Positions 10,061-27,194 are shown, counted from the first letter of the stretch. The stretch is 64,000 bases of DNA from Cryptomeria japonica (GCF_030272615.1 NC_081410.1:222881415-222945414), one strand, 5' to 3'. Notes: generated by a model not told the origin, from the letters alone. Program-made: numbers and translations.

Positions 10061-12272
10061 CTATGCAATCAGGCTGGACTCTGTCTTGTTTTTCTCCTTC
10101 TCTACCCAAATCAGTTTTTCTTCTTTCTTTTCCTCTCCTGTCGCTTTGTGTTCCATTTTTGTTTCCAGCTTCACATCCGGTAAAATTCTCTTTTGCTTGT
10201 CAGTTCTCAGCTGACAATACCTTTCTATGTGACCTAAATTTTGACACTTATAGCATTTCACATTAGCACTATAAGATGTACTCAATGCATTCTTGTAGAA
10301 AATTTACATATTACTCCTACATTCATAACTCTTGTGACCAAACTCCTTGCAATTATAACATGTGACATTTGTACTTTGTAATGCAGCAAATGAGTTTCTA
10401 CTCTCAAAACTAGGGTTGACACTCATTTTCCTACAATCTGCCATTCTATGACCAAACTTATTACACCGGTGAATATAACCATGAAAATTTGGAACATACC
10501 TCTTAGGTTTTCTTGAACCCGCAAACGATTGCCTCACTAGGGGTCTTCCTTTCATGCTTCTCACCCTTGTGAATCCTTCAGGATCACTACTTGCATTTCT
10601 CCTTGTATTTCCATGTCAATGCATTGAGTATGGTCTCCGATTCATTGATTGAGCATACCGGTTTGTGTGGCGATTTCTAGCAGCATATGCATATGTCTTG
10701 TTGCTAGTGTCCTTGCCTACCATGAATGTGTTCTTCTCTTCACCTTTATTTGAGGAAGTGAATTGTCTCTCCTTATCAGATGTGTCTTTTCTATTTGAGC
10801 TTTGACCTTCCTGAAAACCTAAGCCATCGATATCATTGGATTGCTTTTGTTTGTTCAGCATCTTGTCCAGGGCTCCAGTGTTGCCTTCAAATTTGCTTCT
10901 CACTTTTATTTCTTCCTAAATTTTCTCTAAGTCCTTATGGAGTTTCACTATTTCTAATTCTAGATTCTGATGTTCCTTTTCCTTTTCACTCAGACTCGTA
11001 CCGGTGACTTCACACATCCTCTTGGCCTCTTCCAACTGGAGTTTTAGATCTGCAATAGTTCTCTTGGACTCTTCAAGAGATTGCTCTAGCGATTCTTGTT
11101 CTTCAGCTGCAACCCTTTTTACCTTCTTTAAGTCTCTTCTTGTTTTCTTTAGCTCATCTAGGGCACTAATGAGTTCTGCTTCAAGGTCTACTTCTCCTTC
11201 TTTCTCTTCTTCTTCTTCTTCTTCTACTTCTTTAGTTACCGATACCTCTTGAGCCATAAAAAGGTTTTCTCTGACTTCATCTCCACTACAAAAGTCATCT
11301 AAGGCACTTTCCTCATCTGTGGTATCATCTACATGTGTGTAAAGATTGCTCTGCTTCCGATAGCCTTTTCTACAATGTCGATAGACATTTTTCTTCCTAT
11401 CCTTACTAAATGATCTACTACCATTTGATTGATCATCTTCATTCTTATCACCATAAGGACATTTAGCAGCAAAATGTCCAATCTTTCCATAGTTGAAACA
11501 TTTAAGAGGCAGTTTACCTTTATATTTTCCTGAACCTATCTTGAGTCTTCTGACAAATTTTTCCATGATCTCATCAGAGTCTTCGCCAATTGCATCATGG
11601 GTAAATTCTTCTTTTCCTTTTCTTGAAGTCTTGAAAGCAACTTCTTTCTTCACAGCATCAATACCGACAGTCCTCATCTCATAAATAGTTAGGGAGCCAT
11701 ACAACTCATCCATTGTAAAGACTCATATATTTTGCTTCTTCTATTGCTAAGACTTTTGTATCATAGTTAGATGTAAGAGATCTAAGTACTTTCTTCACTA
11801 CCACCTCATCTTTTATTTCTTCTCAAAGCCCTGTAATGGTATTTATTTTTTCATCAACCCTTTGCAGATAGTCAACTATCTTCTCTTCATCTTTCATCTT
11901 AAGACCCTCAAGTTGTGCTCTCAATGTTTGCAACTTGGCTTCCTTGACTTTAGCATCACCTTCAAATATCTTCTGCAGTTTATCCCAAGTTTCCTTGGCA
12001 GAGGAACAGTGCATGACTTTAACAAACTCATTATCGAACAACCCACTAAATATGACATTCTTAGCTTTAGCATTGTTCTCATATTCCTTCCTAACATCTG
12101 GATCAGTAGGGGGATTATTAGGAACTGTATATTCATTTACAACCGACATCCATACATCACAACATAGAGAGGACAAATAGGTTTCCATTCTTCTACTCCA
12201 AAAGGCATAGTTGACACCATCGAACATAGGAACTTTTGAGGAAGCAGATTCATTTCTTGCCATTGTGAGCAC
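10061..12272 (-). pseudogene. gag: Copia-B gag: UBN2 domain, coiled coil, four zinc knuckles
   Basis: The capsid-like UBN2 domain (12272-11823) reads FDGVNYAFWSRRMETYL and later AKETWDKLQKIFEGD. A stop and a frameshift follow, in about 11822-11714. Then 11713-10916 has a knuckle, CFNYGKIGHFAAKC (second Cys lost to Tyr), an acidic region with a run of Glu, and a coiled coil (LKLQLEEAKR and similar heptads). Two further pieces, 10903-10616 and 10564-10304, lead to a knuckle missing its first Cys (RCNKFGHRMADC) and an intact one (CYNCKEFGHKSYEC). Piece 10285-10061 holds an intact CYKCQNLGHIERYC. Four knuckles in a copia gag is more than usual and matches Copia-A. Confidence 0.88.
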
Positions 12273-12324
12273 CTAACAGGATCTACCCAAGCTAGAGAAT
12301 GCTTTTCATAAAACAGGGTACCTA

Positions 12325-12339
12325 TGCTTTGATACCAAT
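12325..12339 (-). promoter_or_regulatory. Primer-binding site of Copia-B
   Basis: Minus strand ATTGGTATCAAAGCAT directly inside the LTR end, close to the initiator tRNA-Met complement TGGTATCAGAGC. Confidence 0.8.
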
Positions 12340-13950
12340 TGTTGGACACAATGGATCACTCAGAGGGGGGTGAATCAGTGATTTAAACTCTTTTTCTTTA
12401 ACAGAGAGATACTGGTAAAGTAGAGGACAAGATGAATGCTAACCGGTAACTTAAACAATGCAAGTAGAGTGTGTGAAAGGACTAGCTAAAACATTAACAT
12501 CAAACATGAACAAGAATACATCACACAACACCAGATATATACGAGGAAAACCCAATGTGGGAAAAACCTCGGTGAGAATAGCTGTTGGAGATCTTCTACT
12601 CCAATCTAGCCTCATAATGAAACTCTAATTACAATATTTAGGGCACCAACCCAAGGATCACCAACCCCTGATTTATGAGCACCAACCCCTGCACAATTTA
12701 TGGGCTACAACCTAAAGGAGCTACAACCCTTGCACTAAGCTACAACTTAGTGAAAACAATATCAATCTCAGATATACAAATTAAATCACTGTTGCAAATG
12801 AAGTTTTGCAACCTTACAATATTCTCCTCTGCCAGTTTGTATTCTCTCCACCCACTCTGCAACTTGACTTTGTTGATAACTTTTCTAAATCCCCTCTCAC
12901 AATGTCTTTTTCACCTTCAACTCACACTTGATCACTCTTAATCAGGCATGACCTTTGTTGGTTTGTCACCTATGTGATCAATGCACACTCTATCAGTTGT
13001 TCCCTACACCAGTTTATACTACTTCTCCTTATCAGTCAAATCTTCACTCTGAAACAACAACTACAACAGTCTCAAGTCATCATATTTAAACTTGAGTTTT
13101 TTCGCCAAGAAACAATTCAAACTTGAAGTAGTTAGGGTTTCCTTTACCCAACACAATCTGCATGAGATCCAATCTAGTTTGTCTTGGATCAATCACCTGT
13201 ACTCCAAGAATGCATCTGTACATGTGTTCCATTATCCAATGCATACTTTCTAAAGATAAAAATCTTGTACATGATTTTCTACCTTGAAATTTGTCGGCTC
13301 TTAAAAAGATTAGTTGTTTCCTTCTCGAGATCTTCTTGCAATCTAATTTCTTTTCTTTGATCCAAGCACCAACTACTCCTTGATCTTCCTTTGTTATTCT
13401 TTCTTCCTCGAGCCGCATCAGTCAGTTACAATCCCATGATTTTTGGTTGTTTCATTAATGGTGACTAGTTGTTTCAACAACCATGTCGATGGAGGATTCA
13501 CTTACCACTGCATGTTTTCCACCTCACCTCCACATGGCATCACAATGGTCAATCACTTAGCTCATTGACACACAGTCAGTTCATACTTGAACATCCAGCA
13601 AACTCATACCGGTACATGCCTTTACCCGTGACCATCTCCTCCTGCTAACCGGTAGTTCACACTTCGCCGGTAGCACATCTTCACCTCCGGTGATTTGTGA
13701 TTACTTTAACATTCTGCCTCTTCATCATAAACAAGCAGCCAAACTCCAGACTGGTTTAAACTCCATCGGTTATCACTCAACATGCCAACACACACATGCA
13801 TCTCACCTCATACCAGTGATGTCATTGATAGTCTCAATAACTACTTGTCTTCCACCATACCGGTACACTCTCATTCATACCAGATGGCATACCTCTACCG
13901 ATAGCCTGCCTGCAATACCAGTTGTCATCAATGACAACTCAATGCCAACA
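12340..13950 (-). repeat. Copia-B 5' LTR, 1,611 bp
   Basis: Plus-strand limits are TGTTGGACACAATGG and CAATGCCAACA. The shared copia modules occur at 12362-12377 and about 12555-12573. Its second half (from 12875) is the start of the 2,043-bp tandem duplication, so the same LTR half recurs at 14918-15993. Open frames inside, such as one at 13086-13418, lie within the LTR and are duplicated with it, so they are not genes. Confidence 0.88.
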
Positions 13951-14917
13951 TGGATAAATTGGAGTAATTGTCATTCCTCACCTAACTGAGAATTTGTAAT
14001 CACAATGTAGGAAGGTGTGATGTTCAAAGGAATAAAAATCACATTCTTGATTATTGTTGACCTTTTATTTCGATAGATGTGTTTGGTTTGGTTATTAATG
14101 ATGCCTCACCATCGAACAAGCACAAGAGATATGAAACACATATTAAATTCATTAGGCATTTAGTGAGTTAACTACATAGAAATATGGAAAAAGATGATTG
14201 AGTTTGGGAAACACCATAAAAATGGAAACCTAGACATAGAGAAAAAATGGTATATTGTATCCAATTGTAGTTTTCCAACTCTTAGAGAGATTGATTTATA
14301 AATTTAAAGGTATTTGGAATGAGGAAGATGAAAATCTATTCCTCTTAATCCTTGATAAGAGAAAAAATAGAAAAGAAATACCAAACGACACTTTGTCTTT
14401 GTGTATGTTTAGTCCTATTCTCCTATTACATTTGACTAAACATTTGACTTATGGATGCATGGTAGGATTTATGTGTGTATACTTAATAAGTGTCTTGTAC
14501 ACCCTCCTCAAACCTTTACTGCAAATGAAAAGGCTTGATAGGCTACATTCAAATTAAGATCTACTCATTCTATCTCCAAAATCATTAGGAAAAGATTACA
14601 ATATAGATCATTTACAAACTTCTCAATCACTATTTATCTTCTTTAGTACTCATGCTTCTGGACCTAGTTTCACATAGTTCATTATAACTTTTATAAAAAA
14701 TAAAGGATATTTCTTATGTAGCAGTATCCTTCTATATCCTCCGCACAATCTCTTCCCTAAAAGCATCTACCATACTATTGGTTTGAAAGTCATCAAGATT
14801 TATATGATTCAAAATATATGAACACTTGTAGCCCTTGACATTGTTTGCATTCTTCCCCATAGCCAAATCAACTATCAAGGATTCTAAAATGATATGCGTG
14901 AAGGCTCTATAGTACTT
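12875..14917. repeat. Tandem duplication, unit 1 (2,043 bp)
   Basis: Runs from GATAACTTTTCTAAATCCCC to AGGCTCTATAGTACTT and is followed directly by a second copy. It holds the last 1,076 bp of the Copia-B 5' LTR plus 967 bp of flanking DNA (13951-14917). The flank has no recognised gene; an open frame at 14255-14557 has no family likeness. The junction shows short homology (GATAACTTTTC), as expected of replication slippage or microhomology-driven repair. Confidence 0.93.
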
Positions 14918-16960
14918 GATAACTTTTCTAAATCCCCTCTCACAAATTCTTTTTCACCTTCAACTCACACTTGATCACTGTTAATCAGGCATGACCTTTG
15001 TTTTGTCACCTATGTGATCAATGCACACTCTATCGGTTGTTCCCTACACCGGTTTATACTACTTCTCCTTATCAGTCAGATCTTCACTCTGCAACAACAA
15101 CTACAACAGTCTCAAATCATCATATTTAAACTTGAGTTTTTTCGCCAAGAAACAATTCAAACTTGAAGCAGTTAGGGTTTCCTTTACCCGACACAATCTG
15201 CATGAGATCCAATCTAGTCTATCTTGGATTGATCACTTGTACTCCAAGAATGCATCTGTACATGTTTTCCATTATCCAATGCATACTTGCTAAAGATAAA
15301 AATCTCGTACATGATTTTCTACCTTGAAATTTGTCAGCTCTTAAAAAGATCAGTTGTTTCCTTCTCGAGATATTCTTGCAATCTAATTTCTTTTTCTTTG
15401 ATCCAGGCACCAACTACTCCCTGATCTTCCTTTGTTATTCTTTCTTCCTCGAGCCGCATCAGTCAGTTACAATCCCGTGATTTTTGGTTGTTTCATTAAT
15501 GTCAACTAGTTGTTTCAACAACCATGTCGATGGAGTATTCACTGACCTCTGCATGTTTTCCAGCTCACCTCCACATGGCATCACAACGGTCAACCACTTA
15601 GCTCATTGACACATAGTCGGTTCATACTTGAACATTCAACAAACTCATATCGGTACATGCCTTTACCCGTGACCTTCTCCTCCTTCTAACCGGTAGTTCA
15701 CACTTCGCCAATAGCACATCTTCACCTCCGGTGATTTGTGATTACTTTAACATTCTTCCTCTTCATCATAAACAAGCAGCCAAACTCCAGACCGGTTTAA
15801 ACTCCATCGGTTATCACTCAACATGCCAACACACACATGCATCTCACCTCATACTGGTGATGTCATTGATAGTCTCAATAACTACTTGTCTTCCACCATA
15901 CTGGTGCACTCTCATTCATACCAGATGACATACCTCTACCAGTAGCCTGCCTGCAATACCAATTGTTATCAATGACAACTCAATGCCAACATGGATAAAT
16001 TTGAGTAATTTTCATTCCTCACCTAACTGAGAATTTGTAATCACAATGTAGGAAGGTGTGATGTTCAAAGGAATAAAAATCACATTCTTGATGATTGTTG
16101 ACCTTTTATTTGGATAGATGTGTTTGGTTTGGTTATTAATGATGCCTCGCCATCGAACAAGCACAAGAGATATGAAACACATATTAAATTCATTAGGCAT
16201 TTAGTGAGTTAACTACATAGAAATATGGAAAAAGATGATTGAGTTTGGGAAACACCATAAAAATGGAAACCTAGACATAGAGAAAAAATGGTATATTGTA
16301 TCCAATTGTAGTTTTCCAACTCTTAGAGAGATTGATTTATAAATTTAAAGGTATTTGGAATGAGTAAGATGAAAATCTATTCCTCTTAATCCTTGATAAG
16401 AGAAAAAATAGAAAAGAAATACCAAACGACACTTTGTCTTTGTGTATGTTTAGTCCTATTCTCCTATTACATTTGACTAAACATTTGATTTATGGATGCA
16501 TGGCAGGATTTATGTGTGTATACTTCATAAGTGTCTTGTACACCCTCCTCAAACCTTTATTGCAAATGAAAAGGCTTGATAGGCTACATTCAAATTAAGA
16601 TCTACTCATTCTATCTCCAAAATCATTGGGAAAAGATTACAATATAGGTCCTTTACAAACTTCTCAATCACTATTTATCTTCTTTAGTACTTATGCTTCT
16701 GGACCTAGTTTCACATAGTTCATTATAACTTCTATAAAAAATCAAGGATATTTCTTATGTAGCAGTATCCTTCTATATCCTCTTCACAATCTCTTCCCTA
16801 AAAGCATCTACCATACTATTGGTTTGAAAGTCATCAAGATTTATATGATTCAAAATATATGAGCACTTGTAGCCCTTGACCTTGTTTGCATTCTTCCCCA
16901 TAGTCAAATCAACTATCAAGGATTCTAAAATGATATGCGTGAAGGCTCTATAGTACTTGA
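14918..16960. repeat. Tandem duplication, unit 2 (2,043 bp)
   Basis: Direct copy of unit 1, with scattered substitutions and almost no net length change. It ends GGCTCTATAGTACTTGA at 16960, after which the sequence departs. Identity is in the mid-90s percent by eye, so the event is much younger than the Copia-B insertion. Confidence 0.93.
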
Positions 16961-17353
16961 AATATTATTTTTTTAACAACCTTTGCAAAATGTATGTCCC
17001 CATGTAGTATTCACCAACATCCCATCTAAAAAAATGGATTCTAAGTGGAAGGGAAAGATTTATAGCATATGCAATCTTTCTATGCCTTAGAATTATGTTG
17101 TTCAACACTTTGTACTTGAGGAGAACCGGTGTATTCTTCCCTTCATGTATATAGCCCCATTTTTTTTATTTGAATTTTAACAAACTTATTCTACCAATAA
17201 AAATGATATGGGGGTCAATGAATGCAATCATCACAATCTTTTTTATTTTTCTCAAAGCTATACTCAAGTGATTTAGAGTTACAATTATTATTTGTCCCCT
17301 CAAGATTGGAACATTTATTTCATGGATCATTCCTATCGACTTATGCACCATTT
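16961..17353. other. Intergenic, nothing recognised
   Basis: AT-rich unique sequence right of the tandem duplication. No frame with recognisable similarity on either strand. Confidence 0.4.
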
Positions 17354-17509
17354 ACTATCTTGACTCTTATGTCGGTAAGAATCAAATGATAGTAAAACAT
17401 ACTATACTATCTTGACTCCTATGTCAGTAAGAGTCAAATGATAATAGAACATACTATACTATCTTGACTCCTATGTCAGTAAGAGTCAAATGACAGTAGA
17501 ACATACAAA
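17354..17509. repeat. Three tandem copies of a 52-bp unit
   Basis: The unit beginning ACTATCTTGACTC starts at 17354, 17406 and 17458, exactly 52 bases apart. Each copy contains TATGTC(G/A)GTAAGA(A/G)TCAAATGA. Copies 2 and 3 are more alike than copy 1. No gene overlaps. Confidence 0.92.
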
Positions 17510-20179
17510 AGCTTAGTGACATCTAAGTGGATTATATCTACTCACACATATGTAACATCATCCATTTTTGTTATATACTGTTGCAGATAGAAATGGTCTT
17601 TGATATAACAAAGAACAAGCTGAATGTCACCATGTGTCCGTGCTTTAATATAACTCTTTATTGACTTTGTTGTTCTTGTTATAATTGTAGACATGAATAA
17701 TCATGTCATCTACACTAACCACCACCCACTATAAACTTGGCAGACCACCTTGGAAGCTTCGTGTCTTTGAAAACCTTTACAAAAAGTCTATCAAGAATAA
17801 AGAATTGCTCTGTACGATTTCACACATTAAGAATTGCAAGATCTTCAATTCGCTGCCCAATAGAAGACAAATGTCGCTTATTTGTGGAATCCAAGATAAA
17901 GAATAACCAGCGGAAAATATGTGAATTGGATTTGCTTGGAAGTTTCTGAAGTTTTTGCAGTGAACCCATTTTCTGAATTTACATCATTTGGAATTTGTGG
18001 TCTAAATAAAACTGTCATTGGTGTTAATGGTAACTTGAAGTCCATCCAATCATAGTTTGAAATGGTAATTTCTGAACCAGATGACATGATGATATTCAAA
18101 ACAGGAAGGCTCTTGTAACATGAAGGCAAAAATACAGATACATTAATAAGAAGAATCCCAAATTTCTATTGTTTGAGTTGCCATTTTTACCACTTTGGTG
18201 GTGCTAAAGTAGTCTTATTTGCCGAAAAATTCCTCAACATCAGGGATTTAGCATTTTCAATTGATTTTGTTATAATGCGGATAAATTCATGAATTAATCT
18301 TTTAGAAAAATACCTACCACCTTTCTGAATGATATCATTAATGTCTACATTCGAATCTCAAAAAAAAATCATTTAAATATGATTTTAGATCTCTTCAAAA
18401 CCTGTTTTACCTTTAATTAAGAACATCACTAATCTCTTCAATTGATCATTAATTATCTTATTTTTTATGCAATGCTTTTCTTCATATGCCCAAGAGCAAT
18501 GCTTGTGGATCCAAGAATATGAACAGCATAGGTCAATTGAAAGGGTTGTGATGCATAAGAATATCCTCATGGACCTGAAATAAAATGCAAAATACCATAT
18601 TTTCAGTGTTGCCTAATGCAGTCATCAAAGAAGTCCAAATGCCATGAACTCTTCTTGGTCTTTGTTTTGGTGACAATACCAATCATTTTTTGAATAGGAT
18701 CTAGAGCATATTTTGGAGACCTATTCCTATGATAGGATTGACTTCCACATCAATTGTCTAACTATTGTTTAGTCTCCCAACATTTAGTTTCTAGAACAGC
18801 TTATGAAGTTCATTTCACACCCTACAAAGGGGCACTTTCTAATCTCACTTCAAAGGATATAAAATACGAGAGATTTCATTTTACAAAAGGGATTATGTTT
18901 CATTTTACAATTCTTGAACTCTAACATGTGAGTTTGCTTTTTCAACATAATAGAAATAATTTCTTTAAGAAAAAATTAAGGTTTTAGAATTAAAATATCA
19001 CACGATCTCTAAGTTTGTGAAATTAATTCTTAAATTGACATTTAATTATTTTTGGCAAGCAGTATCATTTAAGAATTTTAAAAGTTATTTTTTAGTTGGG
19101 TCAATTTAATCAAATTTTATTAATTTTTTTTTATATACAATTAGTTTCATCGTCAAAAGCCAGAAGGAAGAAAAATCCCTTAAATTTTTTGGTTGTGGCT
19201 AAATTGGCTTTAAAAGTCATGATTTCCACATAATACGAAGGTTAGTCGAAAATTACAGATCTTGGTCGTCCTCAACAGAACTAGCTGCGTCTTTTATTTT
19301 TTAGAAAAGTGTATAACACAAAGGTTAGTGAGCCGTTTTGGAGCTAGTTTAGCCATGTTCAAATTTTCTAATTAAATAGTCAAATTTGATCAAAATATTC
19401 AAACTTGGCCATATTAAACTTATCTATTATAAATAGTACACTTGTGTTCCTCATGGTTACCATTAACTTGTAACAAAAATATTTTTAGTGTGAAATCTCA
19501 TGTTGATTATTTAAACCACAATCTATAGACCACTTGTTATGGACTTTTTTTTTTCCTATAATCTATTATGCATATGAGGAATTAAATTGGCCCATAAACG
19601 ACAAAACTCTAAAATCTTAATTTTCACTTTTTTTATTCAAAAGAAGCATTCCAAACTAAGAGAATAATTAAATTTCAAGATGTCAAATTAAACTAAAATA
19701 ACCAACAGAATTGGTCATGTGACTATCTTTAAAAGGTGTGGGTATTCAACATAACCATGTTCAAAATGAAATGACATGAAAAGATGACTATTACCAAAGG
19801 CAATTTTTTACAAAGAGTAAGTGTTTGGATTATACACGAGGGCTTTACTTAGTGAACCTGGGTTATATCACGTGCATTCATGGAATACTAAAGAATCCCC
19901 CTGTTTTCAAAAAATATTGCCCTAGAATCCTTTTTTTCCACCCCCTCCCAATACACAACCTGAATTAAAGGCCCCTCTATTTTCGCCAAATATTGCATTT
20001 TTCACAGCTCGAATTAAAAACCCCCCTATTTCCACAGATAGGCAATATATTGTACCCTCATTTTCGAGATATTAAGCCCCCCAATATGAACACACGTGAT
20101 ATGATATTTCCCAGTCAGTGACAACCCCATGGGATTATATCATTTAGGATGGAATTATATTTAGAGAGAACCAATTGTG
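17510..20179. other. Intergenic, possible unidentified gene fragment on minus strand
   Basis: Mostly AT-rich unique DNA. Minus-strand frames at about 18570-18385 and 18129-17878, with readable protein between them (about 18345-18185), look more protein-like than their surroundings (for example NYDWMDFKLPLTP near 18040), with stops between. They could be a decayed host gene or a transposon fragment. I do not recognise the family. The rest (18600-20180) shows no coding signal; 19870-20100 has several short C-rich runs of unknown meaning. Confidence 0.25.
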
Positions 20180-21200
20180 CTTTGCTAGGATTTCAATGTG
20201 GGTGAACTTGATCAAGGAGAAACATAATTGTGGATTATCATGTCACATTGGTGTAGATAAGATAGTGGATTTGGTGAATGAAAATTATTTTTGGCCTGAA
20301 ATATATAAGAATATAAGAAAATTTGTTCAATAATGTAGTAAGTTTGTGAAGTTTAGAAGAGGAGTAGTCAAAATACTATATTGTATCAACGTTTGATAGT
20401 AACATAAAGATATGCATTTCATGGGACTACCAAAAAGTAGAGATGAAATGGTTATATATTTGTGGTAATATATAATTTTTTAAGATGGTGTGGTCTATTT
20501 TATTCCTTGCAATAAGACCCATGATATTGTACATGTTGACTTATTTTTCAAACACATCTCATAGATTACCATGGAGCATAGTCTTAGAAAGGGATACAAA
20601 GTTCAGAGATATTTTTGAAAACAATATGGAAGAAGATGAAGACCAGCCTAAGATTTAATTAAACATTTTACCCTCAAATCAATGGAAAAGCAAAAGTAGT
20701 AAACAATAGTTTTGACAATCTGTTGTCATGCTTATTAGGAGATAAGATGAGAAATTAGGATATAATTCTTCCATGAGCATAGTTTCCATACAATAATTTG
20801 GTGAATAGAAGAAAATGGAATAAACCATACAAAATTGTCACTAGATTGTAACCTAGAGGAGTAGTGAAGCCTATAGACATCAATAAGGAAAAGAAAAGGA
20901 GTTCAAAAGTAGAATAATTTATAGGGTGCATGGAAATAGTTACAATTAAGTAAGAGAACACTTAGAGACAATGAACAACAAATACAAGGAATAGGAAGAT
21001 GAAAATGGAAGGCGCAAAAGAATTTCTATTTGGGATGAAGTTATGGTAAATCTAAGAAAGGAAAGATTTTCAATGTGCACATATAGCTTGAGCTAAAGAT
21101 AGGGAAGTTTATTCCATGTAATATTCTTAGAAGTTTGATTCCTGAAATACTTATGAGGTTGAGATACTAGAAAGAATTGATATATCATCTATATTAAAAA
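20180..21200 (+). pseudogene. pol: Ty3/gypsy integrase relic
   Basis: Integrase inserts element cDNA. The relic begins near 20190 with LIKEKHNCGLSCHIGVDKIV and YFWPEIYKNIRKFV, the zinc-binding region, in which the last CxxC has decayed. After frameshifts come LERDTKF (the second catalytic Asp region, about 20595) and YPQINGKAKVVNNSFDNLL, aligning with the HPQxDGQTEVVNRSL block that holds the catalytic Glu, here changed to Lys. WDEVMVNLRKERFS near 21030 matches the C-terminal region. It aligns along its length with the better preserved relic at 43602-44829, so it belongs to the same or a close gypsy lineage but is older. Confidence 0.8.
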
Positions 21201-21601
21201 TTGTAGATCTCTCTTAGTATCATGAAGTATGACCAAGTGACACACTATAGAATTTTATTTCAAAGATTAACAACCGCAACAACCAAGAAAATAGATAGAG
21301 CGGATTTTGGACAATATAATTAGATCTAGTAAAAAAAAAAAAAAAAATACAAAGAATATCTAATCCAGTGGAAATGAATACTAGTAAAGGACTTATCATG
21401 GATTTCATCATTGAATATTATTATGGACCACATTAGAGAAATAGAGTTCTACAATAGTTCACAAACATCACATCTATATATTAATATTTTATATCAAATT
21501 TTAGAAGGTTACCACTATCAAAATATTACAACCCAAGATAGTCAATGTACAATTAATTGGTAAAGTTTACAAAACCTTTTCATACCTGATAGCCTTCAAC
21601 A
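21201..21601. other. Gypsy 3' flank, nothing recognised
   Basis: AT-rich sequence between the integrase relic and the following LTR-like segment. Includes an A-run at about 21331-21346. Confidence 0.3.
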
Positions 21602-22600
21602 TGTAGACACCTATATATGAATAATACATTTCTATCTTACCACTTAATTATATTTTATCAATTATTCTATTCTCCTATCGAAATTAATTAAATAATTTTA
21701 ATTATTTATTTAAGTTAAGACCACATCCTTTCATCTAGAATAATCAAATATTTTTAATTATTTATTTATTTCATCAAATTTTATTCTTCACATTAATTAA
21801 ATAGTTTTAATTTTTTTATTGATTCATTTATTCTTCTTATCCACTATGATTAATTAATTTTAGTTATTTAATTAGCTATTGTTTTATATATAAAATAAAT
21901 TAATATAATTTATTTAATTTCTTTTTCTATTTTTTATTTTCTCTAGAAATAAATAAAATAAATATTTTATTTTTTCTCCAACCATTACATCAAATTAAAA
22001 AAATTTATTTATTTAATTCTATTAGTAATTCTTCATGCACATCCATTATATTATTTTGCTCTCAAAGTAACTTCCAATCTACTCATCAATCAAATTCACT
22101 CCACTTATCCATGTTGTGTTGTCTCAACTATGTAATATGTCATGTGCACATTCATCTTTTCCTCTCAATAATAAATATCCATTGATTTTCCAATCAATCT
22201 CTCCATAATTTTTTAGAATCTCCACAATTTTTTTGGAATTCATGCTATATATCATACTATCACTTTGCTATATCACAAAGTTATTCTTGAGAATTGAGCA
22301 ACTCACATATAAAATCATTGGATACATAAACAATGGAGAAATATGAGATTGTCTGGAAGGATAATTATTTAATTAGTTTATTTATTATATTGATCTAATT
22401 CTTTATTGAGTAATTTTTTAATGTGAATTTGGTACTTTCATTATTTTGTTCTTGTTTTTCATAATTCAAATTTAATCATGCACATTCTAGCATGCCTAGT
22501 GCGATTCATCCCTTATCCCTAAACTTAACCTTTTTATTTGAGAATTATGTGTTTTGAGAAGTCTAGGTACAAAATGATGCATTTGACTATGCAACAACAA
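21602..22600 (+). repeat. LTR-like fragment beginning TGTAGACACCTA
   Basis: Begins TGTAGACACCTAT and continues with TTAATTAAATAATTTTAATT-type AT-rich runs, the same opening as the LTR at 58950. The right end and a target duplication could not be fixed, so the end coordinate is approximate. The AT-rich part (21690-22020) has no coding capacity. Confidence 0.45.
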
Positions 22601-22934
22601 AAATTGATCTATTATTTGGTCATTCTAGGATACTAAATGATGCATTCAACCTAAGAAATCACTCATCTAGTCTAAGAAACAATGTTTCTATTATTTTAAG
22701 AGGTCCTAGGCTAGATTAGTGCTATTGATGTAGAGAATGACACCTTTGATTTTTTTAGAGTTTTTATCTAGTATTTACAAGACCATGATATATTGGTTCT
22801 ATTTAATAGTAGAATGACACTATCAATGAATACAATGGCATTTTTTATTAGAAAAGTGGGTTTCTTATCAACACAGTGACACTTTTGGTTTTTTAGGTTT
22901 CGATCTTCTATTTGTAGGTATTTTCAACTCATAA
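22601..22934. other. Intergenic, nothing recognised
   Basis: Unique AT-rich DNA between two LTR-like segments. No frame or repeat of note. Confidence 0.35.

Positions 22935-27194
<4,260 letters not shown>

Larger units (their letters stand above)
6314..13950 (-). mobile_element. Copia-B, full-length decayed Ty1/copia element
   Basis: On the minus strand: 5' LTR (13950-12340), tRNA-Met-type primer site, gag (12272-10061), protease, integrase, reverse transcriptase and RNase H (10060-7086), 3' noncoding region, purine tract and a truncated 3' LTR (6867-6314). The order protease, integrase, RT, RNase H is that of Ty1/copia. Stops and frameshifts in every module show it is dead. The missing outer part of the 3' LTR was removed or displaced by the Copia-A family LTR at 5528-6313. 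The 5' LTR is partly repeated downstream by a tandem duplication. Confidence 0.9.

Noticed and set aside
13086-15413. Pair of related minus-strand frames (about 13086-13418 and 15219-15413)
   Set aside because: They are in the Copia-B LTR and its tandem copy; the likeness is due to the duplication.
19870-20100. C-rich runs as a possible promoter or G-quadruplex region
   Set aside because: Runs are irregular and not in a clear four-tract arrangement; no gene nearby uses it.
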